Of a stretch of 64,000 nt of DNA, positions 47,801 through 59,200 are shown in pieces. The first letter of the stretch is position 1; every line of letters begins with the position of its first letter. The position numbers and the translations under genes are program-made. The notes below the pieces were generated by a model. That model saw only the letters and a program-made list of their open reading frames with translations. It was not told the origin of the DNA and ran no database searches. Source of the stretch: Litoditis marina (Eukaryota; Nematoda; Chromadorea; Rhabditida; Rhabditidae); the NCBI GenBank assembly GCA_964036275.1, contig OZ038434.1, positions 642,560-706,559 on the forward strand. The letters run 5' to 3'.

Positions 47801-50800
47801 TTCATAAACTATTTACTTATTCATCGAAAAATATGGAGGTGTTACAATTTACCCAAGACTCTGGCAGTAACTTCTTCTTTCCATAAGAAACTTTTTTTTT
47901 GTTTTCAGGGACAGGAATCGACAACAGCTTTACGGAAGCTGACAATACTTTTCGCGATGACCTTCTTGACGGTCTCCTCTCAAGCTCAACTGCATTTCAG
48001 GATGAGAATATGAACCCTGTTTCGTAAGTATTATGTCATTCAATTATTTGCTAGTTCAAGTTTTGGTATCTCAGGTTGCATTGTCACGTTCCAATTGTTC
48101 GCTACTCTGACCACAATCATTGAAGATTCCTTTAGAACACTATTCTGTGTGCAATCTGAGAAACTTCGATCGGCAGTGAATATCAACTATTAATACTTCA
48201 TAAATTGTCATGGCTAATTAAAGATGACATGACAGAAATCAAATCTCGTGCCCTGCGCTCCACGGTTAATTCGTTCGCTCCAACGCGAATGCGCCCTAAA
48301 AACGAAATTTACGAATCTCCGCCAATGATTTATGATTAAATGATGAAAACAGCAATAAATTTGTATTTTTGTAGCGCATTTGCATTGGAGCGACGGAATT
48401 AACCGTGAAGCGCAAAGCACGAGATTAGGTTCCTGTCAGACCACCTTTAACGATATGATAGGAGGATGTGTCCAGTATCGAATATCTACCACATTATGTC
48501 ATATGTGAGACGAGAACAGTGAAATCTCATAAGAACAAGATACAAGAACCCATAATTCAGTTATTTCTACTTCAATATTTCGAATTCGTGGTCACAGACT
48601 GACCGATAACGCGATAATTGTTAACGATTATGGATTTTCCAGTTCTGATTCGGATAGTGGTCTCGAACGTTCGCGTGAGATGCTCTGTGATCGAAATGCT
48701 CTGACTCTAGATAATTTGTTAGTTTTTCTTTCATATTTCACTTACATTGAATACTAACTTACATGGTAAAGGTGAAGATAGCAGTTTCTGAACGATTGGA
48801 AGTTTTATCTCAATAATCATATAGTATTCTGTGATCACATTATGAACATGTGACTTTGCCAAGTTTGGATTTTTACTGCATATTTAGGCATGGTCGTAGT
48901 CGTATAAAATTCAACCTGTTATAGGGTGCCCAAATCGGATATATGTGCCTCAAGTTGCATGGCCGCAAAAGAAGTAACTACGAGTAGTGGCGGTATTCGA
49001 AAGGGGACTACCGATTCCCTGGATTCTCAAGAACCTGATGCTTTTGGAAGATATCTGGAAAAAAGACGTACCGCGTGGTAATTAACATCAAATGGAGATA
49101 GAGAAATGACACGCGGGTGTATATAATAGTTTTGACCTTATTAACGGACTTAGGACAACTCCCCCCCGAGTCCCCCCAGTTTTGGCTCTCTCTCGTTAAT
49201 TGAGGTCACCATCGGCCACCATGGTGCGCAAGAGTGAACTTACAATACAAACAAGCATGACACACAGTTCAGATGGAAAATTTTCAAAATGAACGAAATA
49301 AGGCGAGAATGGTATGATTCGACTCGGTATGATACACTAAAGTTATCATTCACAGTTATCTTTTCAAGTCGTTTTGGAAAACTATCTAACGGATCACTAC
49401 TGTCAGATACGCCCTACTTACTTATAGAGCTGTGGAAGAATTCAACTGTGCGCACAAGTCATGAAATATTATTCTAGTCTGGTTGGATTCAAAAATATTC
49501 GTATTCTAGTAATTTTATCTCGTTCTATAACTCCTTTTCCAACTTTTTTCCACACTTGATAGGTGAAAAGTTTCTAGTTCCGTGTTTGTTCATAGTGGAA
49601 AATTTACGTGATGTCTCCACTTATAAATTAACATTTTCAAGTGAAAAACGTCAACATTCGAGATTATAGAAGTTATCCCTCATATATCAGAAAAAATTCC
49701 CCTTAAAATATGTTCGAGCTAGGTTCAAATTCGGTTCTTAGTTCAGTTTTTGTGTACACAGCAGAAGTTCAGGTATGCAGTATAACATCGCCATTCCGTC
49801 TGTCGTGCATTTTGCCCTCTCCTAATGTGTTTGTAGTTTGATGCCGTTGCTATTCGAACAAATTAAACTGCGGCGTGAATTGCGATGAAACTACAACAGA
49901 GATTTGGTCATTTCCTAAATCTGGTATTTCCCTTTCTTTTGTACTAGGTTTGTAAATCGGTTATGAAAAATCAAATATTTCTAGTTTCGACTTTCCGGTT
50001 TTTTGATATATTTGAATAAAAAGCCACAGCCGGTTTCGATTCTGACTGAAATAAGGGAACCGTGGCCAATTGATCAATGTTCTGCACAATATCAAAGTTC
50101 CGAAATTTTCGAAATTTAGATTCAAGTTTCTAAATTTAGCAACTTTTCACAGTTTTGATTAGCTCGAGTTTCGATTATCTCAATATTTCGAAAGTTTTTT
50201 TTCGAATATTTTCTGTTTTCGAATTCGACTTTAACAACCCTTATTTGCTCGCACCTGATCGTATCATTCTCCCTGTTTCAGGGAGTGACCAAATTATGTT
50301 TGTAGTCTGAAATCGATACACGTCATAACTCAGAAATACACACAAAATCCACGAGTTCAAACTACAAACACAGATGGGATATGGCAAAAAACTGTTTATC
50401 GGTCTACTCTAGAATTTGGCGGCGACTCGCCGGCGACATGGAGGGGTCGGCAGAGTGTCGCCGGCGGGTCGCCTGCAATTATTTTTAGGTCCTTCACACT
50501 GAACGTTCTATATAGTAATCAGATACCGGAACTGGTAATTTTATAGAGAATAAAAATGTTGTATATACTTATCGTCGCCAGAAATAGACACGTTGAGATT
50601 CACGGCTTCATTGTTCATGTATAAACATGTCACCCACCTAAAAACTACAAGTATACGTATCTGATTAACATATATCTTACCCAAAATCGACAACCTAAAA
50701 ATAATCGCAGGCAACCCGCCGGCGACACTCTGCCGACCCCTCCATGTCGCCGGCGACTCGCCGCGAAATTCTAGAGTACTTTGGAATGAAGGAACCCTAT

Positions 50801-53800
50801 ATATATTTTCCTGTTCTCTTAAAAACGGCACCATTATCAATGCCAAACTTGTTGTGCATATATATCTGTTGAAACATCAAACTGTGCGTAAAGTATACAA
50901 ACTATCTATCGAGTTCAGTTTCAACGCCTATTTTCCAGTCATCGAACTAAATAGAAACAAGGCGTGGTGAGTAGTTACTCTTTCACTCTTCCTTTAAATA
51001 CCACACAGACAAATGATCACAACTCAGGAGCTCCAATTAACTACCTACTTAACTCAAAGAAAGCAGAACAATTTGAACTTACTCTATTACCGCTTATATT
51101 CCAAATCGAGTGTGCATGTTTTCTGTGAAAAGAAGAATCGTCTTGTATTCAAAATTTACAAATAATAAGCCGAACAGACGAAAATCAATACATATTTGGA
51201 ACAGATTTGCGACCATACATCTTTACTGTTTGGTCAGGTATCTCTCTTTTTGTTTATTTCATGATCTTGAAGTTTATACTCCTCTACTAATAACGTTAGT
51301 TACTTCACACTCTTTCGTAGACTCTTTGAAACATTGAAGTGACGCGATTAAAGTTAAGTTATAGTCCGTAAAAACATTACGAGGTGTAAGTTAAGTTATT
51401 TTCCGTAAAAACATTACGCGATTAAAGTTAAGTTATAGTCCGTATGACTTTAGTGTAGCTTTCTTAGTTACCGACTTTTGTATAGATTTGTTAGTTACCT
51501 AATGATAATAATAATAATGATAATAAGTTGGTAATCAATAACGTTCAATGAACGTACTACATATCGTTCTATAAATATTAGAGTGGTTAGCCAATTCCGA
51601 AAAACCAATTCAATTCAATTCCAATTCCAACCAATTCTCAAAAAATCTCAGAATTCCAATTCCAATTCTTTTCCGATGGCGCAAAACCAATTCAATTCAA
51701 TTCCAATTCCAACCAATTCTCAAAAAATATCCGAATTTCAATTCCAATTTTTTTCCGGCGCCAAAAAACCAATTCAATTCAATTCAATTCAATTCAATTC
51801 CGACCAATTCCGACACTTTTCGAAGTTTAATCAAACAGAAAACAGTTCATAGCTGGTGATGTTCTTTCATTGAGGCGCGAGGCTTTTTTTCTAGAAAAGG
51901 TCACCCCAATTAAATTATAGACTGTACAAACTTAAGAGACGCATACAGTTAGACAGTTACAGAACAAATCCATCGCGTGTCAGTTTTAGACACTCTTCCC
52001 CTACGCATATTCATTATGGCTCAGCCTGACCTCTGCCCTGTCAACCAGCACCCCCCCCCCCTCTCCCCCCCCCAGCCTAATTACTGGTGGGGGGAGTTGT
52101 CCTAGATCCACAATGGTTAAAAAACCATTGTATTGACCCTAATACTCTATTGATAGTACTGACCTCATTAAAGAAAAGGCTGTATTGGAAACGTTACTAG
52201 TTTTCCTTTATTTAAAAGGGCGAACCTTTCACGGTGTTTTTTTTTGGAAATAGCTGAAAAGTGTTTACAATGAACACAGAACTCGCCTGTTAGTCATGTT
52301 ACTCTCTAATTGAGTTATTAACCGTAGTCGTGTTGCAGGAAGAATCCAAGAAACTGTTATGGTCTGAATTACAACGTGATGTCTGGCTCCATTGTGGATA
52401 CCAAAAAAGTTAGTTCAAAGAAACATGTCTGCAGCTCTCATCTTCTTCAACTTCATAGTTATTCTCGTTATTCTTTTCCCTAATATTGAGAAAGTCAGGA
52501 ATTGAAGAAGAGAAGAAGTGTCTCCAATCGAGCATATAGGTTTCCAATAATCGATTATTATCAGCTGAATTGTTTTTTTCCTACTGTTTTTCACATGTTC
52601 GTCTATATTTCTTCACTTCGTTGTTCGTTGGTATCAATTTTCAGGAAATATCACTCATTATTGTAGAATGGATGTTGTAATTCTTGTATGTTATAGGAGT
52701 TCCAAAAAGCGTTCGTTAGTGCCAGCGAAGTGGACTATTGTGAAAAATTGGTTGGTTTATCTTTTCTCTTCAAAAGGTACAGAATATATTTCAAAAACTA
52801 GTTTTGCTTCACTGATCTGAGGCCGTATTCACAACTGGCGCAGAACAGCGGAGAGCACTTGCTAGTTTTACGAATACGCCAAACTGTTTTTAGTCGAGAA
52901 TTTGAACGTCCTTGGTCAACCACCGCGCACACCGGTAGTTTGTAGTTAGTTCGTATGTTCTGGTTCTGTCACTGGAGAACACGTCCGACCTCGAAAAATA
53001 CCATTCAAGCCTCTTGTTCTAATTACTGTTTCCGACTACGAGAACATGTTTCGCATAGTCAGCTTGTCCGTGCGACGTACGATGCACATTTTAGTACGGG
53101 GACTCGAAGAAGGCCGAATTGGTTCAAGAAGAGCATTCACCTGTTAGCAGCTTCGAGTATGGACATCAGTATGAGGTTATTCTTATTTGTCACTTTTGGC
53201 AGCAGGCACGGTCAACCCTTTCAACAGTCTTTCGGATTACGTGCCACTGAGCTGTTTATACTGATATTCCGCTGTCTCATCATGCTAATGAGTTAATTTT
53301 CAAATAGGCAGAGTATTAATATACACGTCTCCGTTTCTTGTAGCACAATAGGTATGATATTTCAGTCAGAATGCCCAGGTAATGTCCAGCCCAAATAGTA
53401 CCAGTCGTACCAGACAGTTTTGTGCGTCGAGGTGGCAGACTTATTATATTATTCTTATACACAGTTTTAAAGGTGTTGGATGAAGTATGGAGCATGCAAA
53501 CGAGTGCGGAGAACCTCGCCTCGCTAACGACTCTGGATATTCAGTCGACAGTTGCAGCAGCATTCAACTCGAGATGTCATTTGGTTTGGCTGGTTGGAGT
53601 AGAGGAGAATGGGATGGTTTGTTCGTTGAAATGTTCTAGTTCTAGACTACGCTTTTGTGACAACTTGACAATATCTGCAAAACTTATATATGGAAATAAG
53701 GGTCCATCCATTCCGTTGTTATGTTAGGTATACCAGTTACACGTTTGCAATTGTAGGGCTAGTTTACTGGCTTTGACTTTCCCCTTGAGCTGTACTAATA

Positions 53801-55690
53801 CTTGGTAGAAACTAGAAAGAACTTAAGATCAACCACCTAGGACCTAGTTGTCAAACAAATATTTGTAAATTCTAAACAGCAAAGCCGCCCTAGTTCCGAT
53901 ATACGGCTGTCAATATCTAATTCATAGGTGCGATACCTCGGTTAACTTAGCAGAATGAGAGTATTTCAGGTTACTGGCTGCGACCTCCCTTTGAAAGAAA
54001 GAGATATTTTCCGGCATGCGTTCGATTTTGCTCTCACTACTGAGTTTGTGCCCAAATTGGATGCCTCATTGGTTGGACTGCGGTTCATCAAGGTATGATT
54101 CAAATAGTGTATAGTTAAACATTGAATTTGAAGCTTGGTCTGGATGAAACTAGGATGGAAAGATTATTTTTTGTCTATTGACAACTAGGGGTTTTATTTG
54201 CAAATGTTGTGGTGAGAAATTCCGATATCTGTACTCGAAAAGAAAAACGTTTTTTATGACTCAGACTGTCTGTTTTGCATAGAGAAAGGTGGATCGCGAT
54301 AATAAGGATCATTTGTTACACAAATGAAATTGAAAAATAAAATAAGAAGATGAAAAACAAATTTGATGTTACTGTTACTTAAATTACTGTATGTTACTGT
54401 ATGCATGGTATTCATCATATGGCATAGATGCGCCGGGGCTATAGTCATTCTATTTTGTGTGTATATATCTTCACGGTGATCGTTACAAGATACTAACAGT
54501 TTATTTTGAGGTTACTGGTCGAGGAGAGGATGCTTGTGTGATCGAGATAACCACAAAACAGATTGTATCCTCGGTGGGTCTTGTAATATATATATTGTTT
54601 TCATTAGATGTGATCGTTATTGAGTGTTGTTGAATAATGGTTAAGACCTTGAGGGCAGCACTCACTGATTTTCACTATTTTGAGAGTATTTTCGTTTATA
54701 CATGCTGTGAAACTACAAAACCCCATTTCACGTCATGGAGCTCTGGGATTATAAAGTGTTCAGTGTTCTTATTCATTCCATGAGGAAACTTGAGAAATTT
54801 TACATCCAGAATGATGTGGTTTTATTTTCAGGTCTATCAGCTTTCCTCTGGTCGTATTTATCATAATCAAGATGGAGTTGTTGTTCAAATGAAAAATGTT
54901 GATCAGGTCAGTGTGTTTTAGGTTCTGTAATCTGTATACGGTCGATGTTCTCTGTGAGACGAAACGCGGACGTAAATGATATATCGAAAACATTGTTTTT
55001 AGGGCCATCGAAGCCTGATCGAACAGAAGGTTTCCGATGAACTGGGCAACAATTTGGAATGTTTGACTCCCTACGGAAAGATTGGGTCAGTTTTCAAAAT
55101 CTGTATCTCTAAATTGGATGATTTTATCGGATTTCTTAGTTGCAACTGTTTCTACGATTTGATCGGGATTTGATCTTTTCTTTTGTTGACAGACTTTTCG
55201 GTGCACCTTGTAATAAGAAATGAAAATTTCAGTTCGATACTCAATCAAACTAGGTCAGAAGAATAGGCATTGAATTATTGCAAACGCACTAAACATCTAT
55301 ACTACCTCGTGTTTCGGTTCAAATAAGAAATTCAACATTGTACAATATGCCGAGGTTTATCGACAGCGGAACATGGAAACTGTTGAAATTGTTGAAATTT
55401 ACCAGTACCAGGTGTCCTTTTGTTCTGAATTTGAATATAGACATAGGAATAGATTGAATGCTCTATCCTGATGATAATTGTTTTTCATGGGTAGAAAGTA
55501 TTGGAATGTGTTTACTAGTAATGAAGGTTTTGTCACTAACTGAACACTTCTTTTCTTGAAGTTCGAATGTCTTCCCTTCAGGTACCCTCCCTTGCTGTCA
55601 TCGTCGAAGAGTTTTCTGAGAGTCTGTGATGTGTTGGTTGGATTAGCGACTGGAATTCTAATTTCCGTTTACATAAGAAAACTTATCTGA
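44850..55690 (+). CDS. Schlafen-like (AlbA_2-like) protein with C-terminal membrane anchor
   Basis: Twelve exons close to 373 residues: 44850-44891, 47598-47676, 47909-48023, 48643-48717, 48925-49077, 52339-52408, 52697-52750, 53473-53616, 53970-54092, 54832-54906, 55003-55085, 55582-55690. The N-terminal 150 residues are acidic and Ser-rich (MDLFDEDFSDDGWEEDSTEA), probably disordered. Residues ~185-330 resemble a Schlafen/AlbA_2 fold: SEVDYCEKL gives the paired glutamates spaced five apart (ExxxxE) of Schlafen nucleases; AAAFNSRCHLVWLVGVEENG aligns with the usual A.AN..GG.L..GV.D.G block (the GG is lost and Asp replaced by Glu), followed by VTGCDL and FVPKLDASLVGLRFI. The end has a predicted transmembrane helix, VCDVLVGLATGILISVYI, with a basic tail. 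This architecture matches nematode SLFL-3/4-type subunits of the piRNA-processing nuclease PUCH. Fold call is by eye; another tail-anchored protein remains possible. An alternative last exon (55766-55790) would remove the anchor. Confidence 0.7.
45255..45345 (+). repeat. Dispersed repeat with GC-rich palindromic core, copy 3
   Basis: GCGCGCAGCGCGAAGCGCTG followed by GAGATTTGTCTTTGGTCCGG, shared with the inverted copy at about 535-600. A GGGTGTG-rich simple repeat lies further on (45515-45560). Confidence 0.65.
45851..46610. repeat. 130-bp tandem array carrying TGACGTCA
   Basis: At least four near-identical units with an exact 130-bp period (the CGTC of each unit is at 45901, 46031, 46161, 46291), then two decayed units still in register (46421 and beyond). 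Each unit contains GTTGACGTCACATAT, and the first also ATGACGTCAT, that is, the palindromic cAMP-response-element word. In intron 1 of the Schlafen-like gene. Confidence 0.95.
46693..47403. mobile_element. 711-bp element with ~290-bp inverted arms
   Basis: Left arm 46693 to about 46985 and right arm about 47111-47403 are almost perfect inverted copies, with only ~125 bp between. Each arm also contains a direct repeat of TACAAACATACAAAAGTCGT plus flanks. Ends ATTCATGAAAAAGTGGGGGC. Transcription through it (intron 1 of the Schlafen-like gene) would give a long RNA hairpin. Confidence 0.93.
48236..48428. mobile_element. Small inverted-repeat element
   Basis: Arms of about 53 bp: AATCTCGTGCCCTGCGCTCC... 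at the left, and the inverted GGAGCGACGGAATTAACCGT...GCACGAGATT at the right. Non-coding centre. In intron 3 of the Schlafen-like gene. Confidence 0.8.
50407..50776. mobile_element. Mariner-like inverted-repeat element, copy 2 (intact)
   Basis: 370 bp, ends CTCTAGAATTTGGCGGCGAC with ~95-bp inverted arms, flanked by TA on both sides (50405-50406 and 50777-50778) as expected for a Tc1/mariner target. The centre shares ACGTTCTATATAGTAATCAG with the copy at 15715-16073. No transposase. Confidence 0.92.
51585..51810. repeat. AATTC/AATTCC-word repeat block
   Basis: About 225 bp of CAATTCAATTCCAATTCC variants arranged as three longer units, each ending in an AAAA(T/A) run. Intron 5 of the Schlafen-like gene. 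Similar in style to the TCGAG-word elements. Confidence 0.85.
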
Positions 55691-55765
55691 TACATTTTCG
55701 TCTATTTTTTTCCATTGTAATCTATTGACCTAATATTGTTGATTTCGTTGACTCTTGATTTACAG

Positions 55766-55790
55766 GTATTACGAAAACTGGTTCAATTGA
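55766..55790 (+). CDS. Alternative last exon of the Schlafen-like gene
   Basis: TTTACAG acceptor at 55765 in the phase left by exon 55003-55085; reads GYYENWFN and stop. Use of this exon instead of 55582-55690 would give a soluble 345-residue product. It is a prediction from splice signals only. Confidence 0.35.
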
Positions 55791-56211
55791 TACGATTTTA
55801 AACACGGTCTCACCTGTTCCTGTTGTTCTATTTAGTTTTTGTTCATCGTTGTTGCTGTTGAGTTTGCTTTGTTGATAAATGAGTTTTGTGATTATGTTTT
55901 GTTATCTATTGATTTGCCGTATTCATCGGTGTTGTTATCAGTCAGTTACTCCTCTCCCTGTTTCTCATCTTGCCCCGAGCAGCCCCTTCCATCTTCTTCT
56001 TGCTTTATCTCCAGCTACCATCTCGGGCACACGTTGAGAGGGTAATTATGAATTATGATCGCGCTAACCGTATCTGCGCGCCACAGATTTTTGATATTTC
56101 CCCTCCAAATGACGTTATCTCAATGTCGCTTATCCTTGTCACACGCTTCAACTATGTTTTTCTCGTTAAGATAGACCCTGTGTCGGAAATTCGTGGTGTA
56201 CTCGAATCAGC
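55791..56211. other. Intergenic stretch before Rab geranylgeranyltransferase beta
   Basis: Presumed 3' UTR of the upstream gene and promoter of the downstream one. No AATAAA is seen. Nothing else recognised. Confidence 0.45.
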
Positions 56212-59200
56212 ATGGTATGTTTTATCATCGTATTTCGAATTGACAGCGTAAACAGTGTACGTCAGAAAATTTTGTCGACTAATCACGCCTTTTCAATGAA
56301 TGTGATACGAGTAGTCGGCCTCACTATAAAGGATGAGTTCGTGTTCAAGCAATGGTGATATTATGACAATCTACTTTACCTTACAGTTTAAGTAAGTTAA
56401 CAAAATCACAAGGCGTTATAGGCTCAGTGTCGTATTCACTGAACTCTTTCTAAAGTTGGTACACAAACCTACCCTTTTTGAGGGGAACCAGACAGAGCGA
56501 CGAAGAGCATTTGTGAGTTCTCCTGCTACGGCCACAGTATATTTTGTTCAGTCATTTGCCGGTTTCCTGGACATAGCCCGCAAGGATGTGGATCTGCCAC
56601 TAAAGTCCCCGAAAGAACTACTGAAAGATATACATGCTGACTTCATCTACAAGTACGAGAAGAACAAGGAATCCTATGTGAGAGCCCTTTTTCTGTAATA
56701 ACAATTTTCCTGTGTTTTGTACTTTCAGGTGAAACAGAGAATGATCATTGTCGAGTAGCAGAGAAATTTGTTCTCCAACTTATTTCATCACAACTTTGTC
56801 CAGTAGAAAACAAATTATACATTGTAAAGTCAATAAAGTATTAATTGGTTGTTTGCTCGTAATATCAGTTGATGGGAATAGAAAATGATGTATTCTGTTT
56901 CTAGGATTACATAATGGCGGAACCTCTCCGTCTGAGTGGTATTTATTGGTGTATAAGTGCGATGGATCTCATGGGAAAGGTAGTTTCTCTTTTATAGCAT
57001 CTGAACTGTCATCTACTATTACACGTGTCGTGTGTTGTTTATGGTTGAGTGCATTGCAATCGTTTCTGTCTCTATGGAACGATCTGATACTACATCCACT
57101 TCACACCTGTAAACAGGGCACGATTGTATGACAGTCGCGGAAGTAGCTTCTTCGTTAACTTATATCAGATGAGGTTTGTGAAGCGGTCGTTGTTCACGAA
57201 AAACTAGTTATCAACGGAATCAAGCACACAAGGTTTGCTCCGAGTCGAGCGGTGGATACTGTACATGTAACATTGAACCACTGTGTAGTTTGATATCGCC
57301 ATTGATCGTTTTTCAGAGTTCAGTCGTAATTCAACAGTCATAACGTGAATACAAATCGAACTTTAACTCACCCATTGTCATTTTCGATGGTTGTTTGCAG
57401 CCATACATTCACAACACACTGGATTAAGACTTTTGTGGCCGGTACCCAACTAAGAAATGTGAACCGCGACCCGCTTTTTCCTACCGGAAATATAAGTATT
57501 TAAGTATTCCGACTAATTTGAACAATAAATTGGTTATTTTCAAATTGACAATGCACCGGGACCCATCTATGCTATAATTGTTTACCCGCAACCCCTCCGC
57601 TAAAACTAGGCTAAGTTAGTGCATGTTTGCAGCTGGACATGATGTCTTGTGAGGCCATCGTCTCCTACTTGAGGGACTGTCAACGGGAGGACGGGGGGTT
57701 CGCACCAGCCCCCAGTCATGACAGCCATCTACTACACACGTTGAGTGCCGTTCAGGTGGGCAACCAGTTACATTGTTAAGCACCACTTTGTTGTATCTCT
57801 CCCTGATTCATAGTGCACTTCAATCCTACTATGACTCCTACAGTACACATTCCAACTTCCCAATGACTGTTTTCCAATGCACCAACGTTGTCGGAAATAT
57901 TTTTGAACACTCGTTGTAACTGGCCATGAAAATTTGTTATTTTCGGAACTTGTTATTTTTCTGATAGGAGTTAAGACGAACTGTAAGTTTTATACTCATG
58001 TTGTAGAAGTCTCAGCAGGGATGAAAACGACTACACCAACTAAGATAGTTTGAGTTTAATCGACCTTTATGGCCTTTATTATGACATTCAAGATTTTCAA
58101 AATTTGATTTTTCAAGACATTAGAAGAGTAAAAACTGTTTTCTAACCTTTTTTTTAATCATTTTCTTTACAGATTCTCATAATTTTTGACCGATTATCGG
58201 AATTTGATGCGGATCGCATATCGAACTATGTTCGTTCACTGCAGAACAAAGACGGAAGTTTTGGCGGTGATCTGTCCAGTCAGTTATTTATCCCATCTCT
58301 GAGATAAGCGAGACAAGTTTCATTAGTTTACCGTCAGTCAAGTGACTCATTCATTCGCGGACTTTCTCAGAAACATTTTTGCTTCAGTAGTATAGTATTC
58401 GTCTCCAAAGTGAAAAGTATTCGTCTCCAAAGTGAAAAGTATTCGTCTCCAAAGTGAAAAGCATTCGTCTCCAAAGTGAAAAGTATTCGTCTCCAAACTT
58501 TTTTCGGATCCCGTTCGTGCAAGAGCAAAAAACGTCCTGAGTTGTCTATCAGATGTCAGGTGACTGATATCAACCAACCAGAAAGAGATGAAGCATGCTT
58601 CTACAAATCTTATCTGCCATTATAGTGTGTGTAATATCAATAGTATAACATAGTGTTTCATATTCTCTTTCTCGTGTGCAAATAGGTAGAAATATTCCAA
58701 ACGTTTTGTCCTCTTTTCCTGATGTTTTGATTATAGATGAGGTGGACACTCGGTTCTCCTTCTGTGCTCTGGCCACCCTCTTCCTCCTCGATCGATTGAC
58801 GTCCTTCCCCAGTGATGACGTGGTCGACTACGTTCTCAGCTGCTACAACTTCGACGGCGGATTCGGGACCAGGCCCGGCTCCGAGAGTCATGCAGGACAG
58901 GTATATTATTTTTAGCTTCATCTCAGGCAGGGTTCATACTTCCTGTCGCTGAATTCGGCAACACGCGCGACAATACACAAAGCATGATTATCGATCGCGT
59001 CGCCTGTTGCCGAATTGCGCTACAGCGACGTCGCGTCGCCAACTAGGTGTTCATACTTCTTTGTTCCCAAATCACGTCGCTGTCGCTTAATTAAGCGACA
59101 ATTGCTGCCAAATTCAGCTACAAGTGTAGTTTACTACCTAGTAAAATACATGACGCGTCGCTCATTGGTTTTTGCTTATTTTTTCTTCATTCCTCCATAT

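Larger units (their letters stand above)
49151..52104. mobile_element. Possible 2.95-kb element with 16-bp inverted ends
   Basis: TAGGACAACTCCCCCC at 49151 is matched by its exact reverse complement ending at 52104. The interior has no recognised coding sequence and contains the nested mariner-like element at 50407-50776, a decayed TTAACAACCCT end near 50230 and an AATTC-word block. No target duplication is clear, so the pairing of ends may be coincidental. Confidence 0.4.

Noticed and set aside
52955..53296. 113-codon open frame in intron 7 of the Schlafen-like gene
   Set aside because: Not in phase with flanking exons, no family resemblance, and composition unlike the neighbouring exons.
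53455..53472. Alternative acceptor ACACAG before exon 8 of the Schlafen-like gene
   Set aside because: Using it would place an in-frame TAA at the start of the exon; the AAAG acceptor at 53472 keeps the phase.
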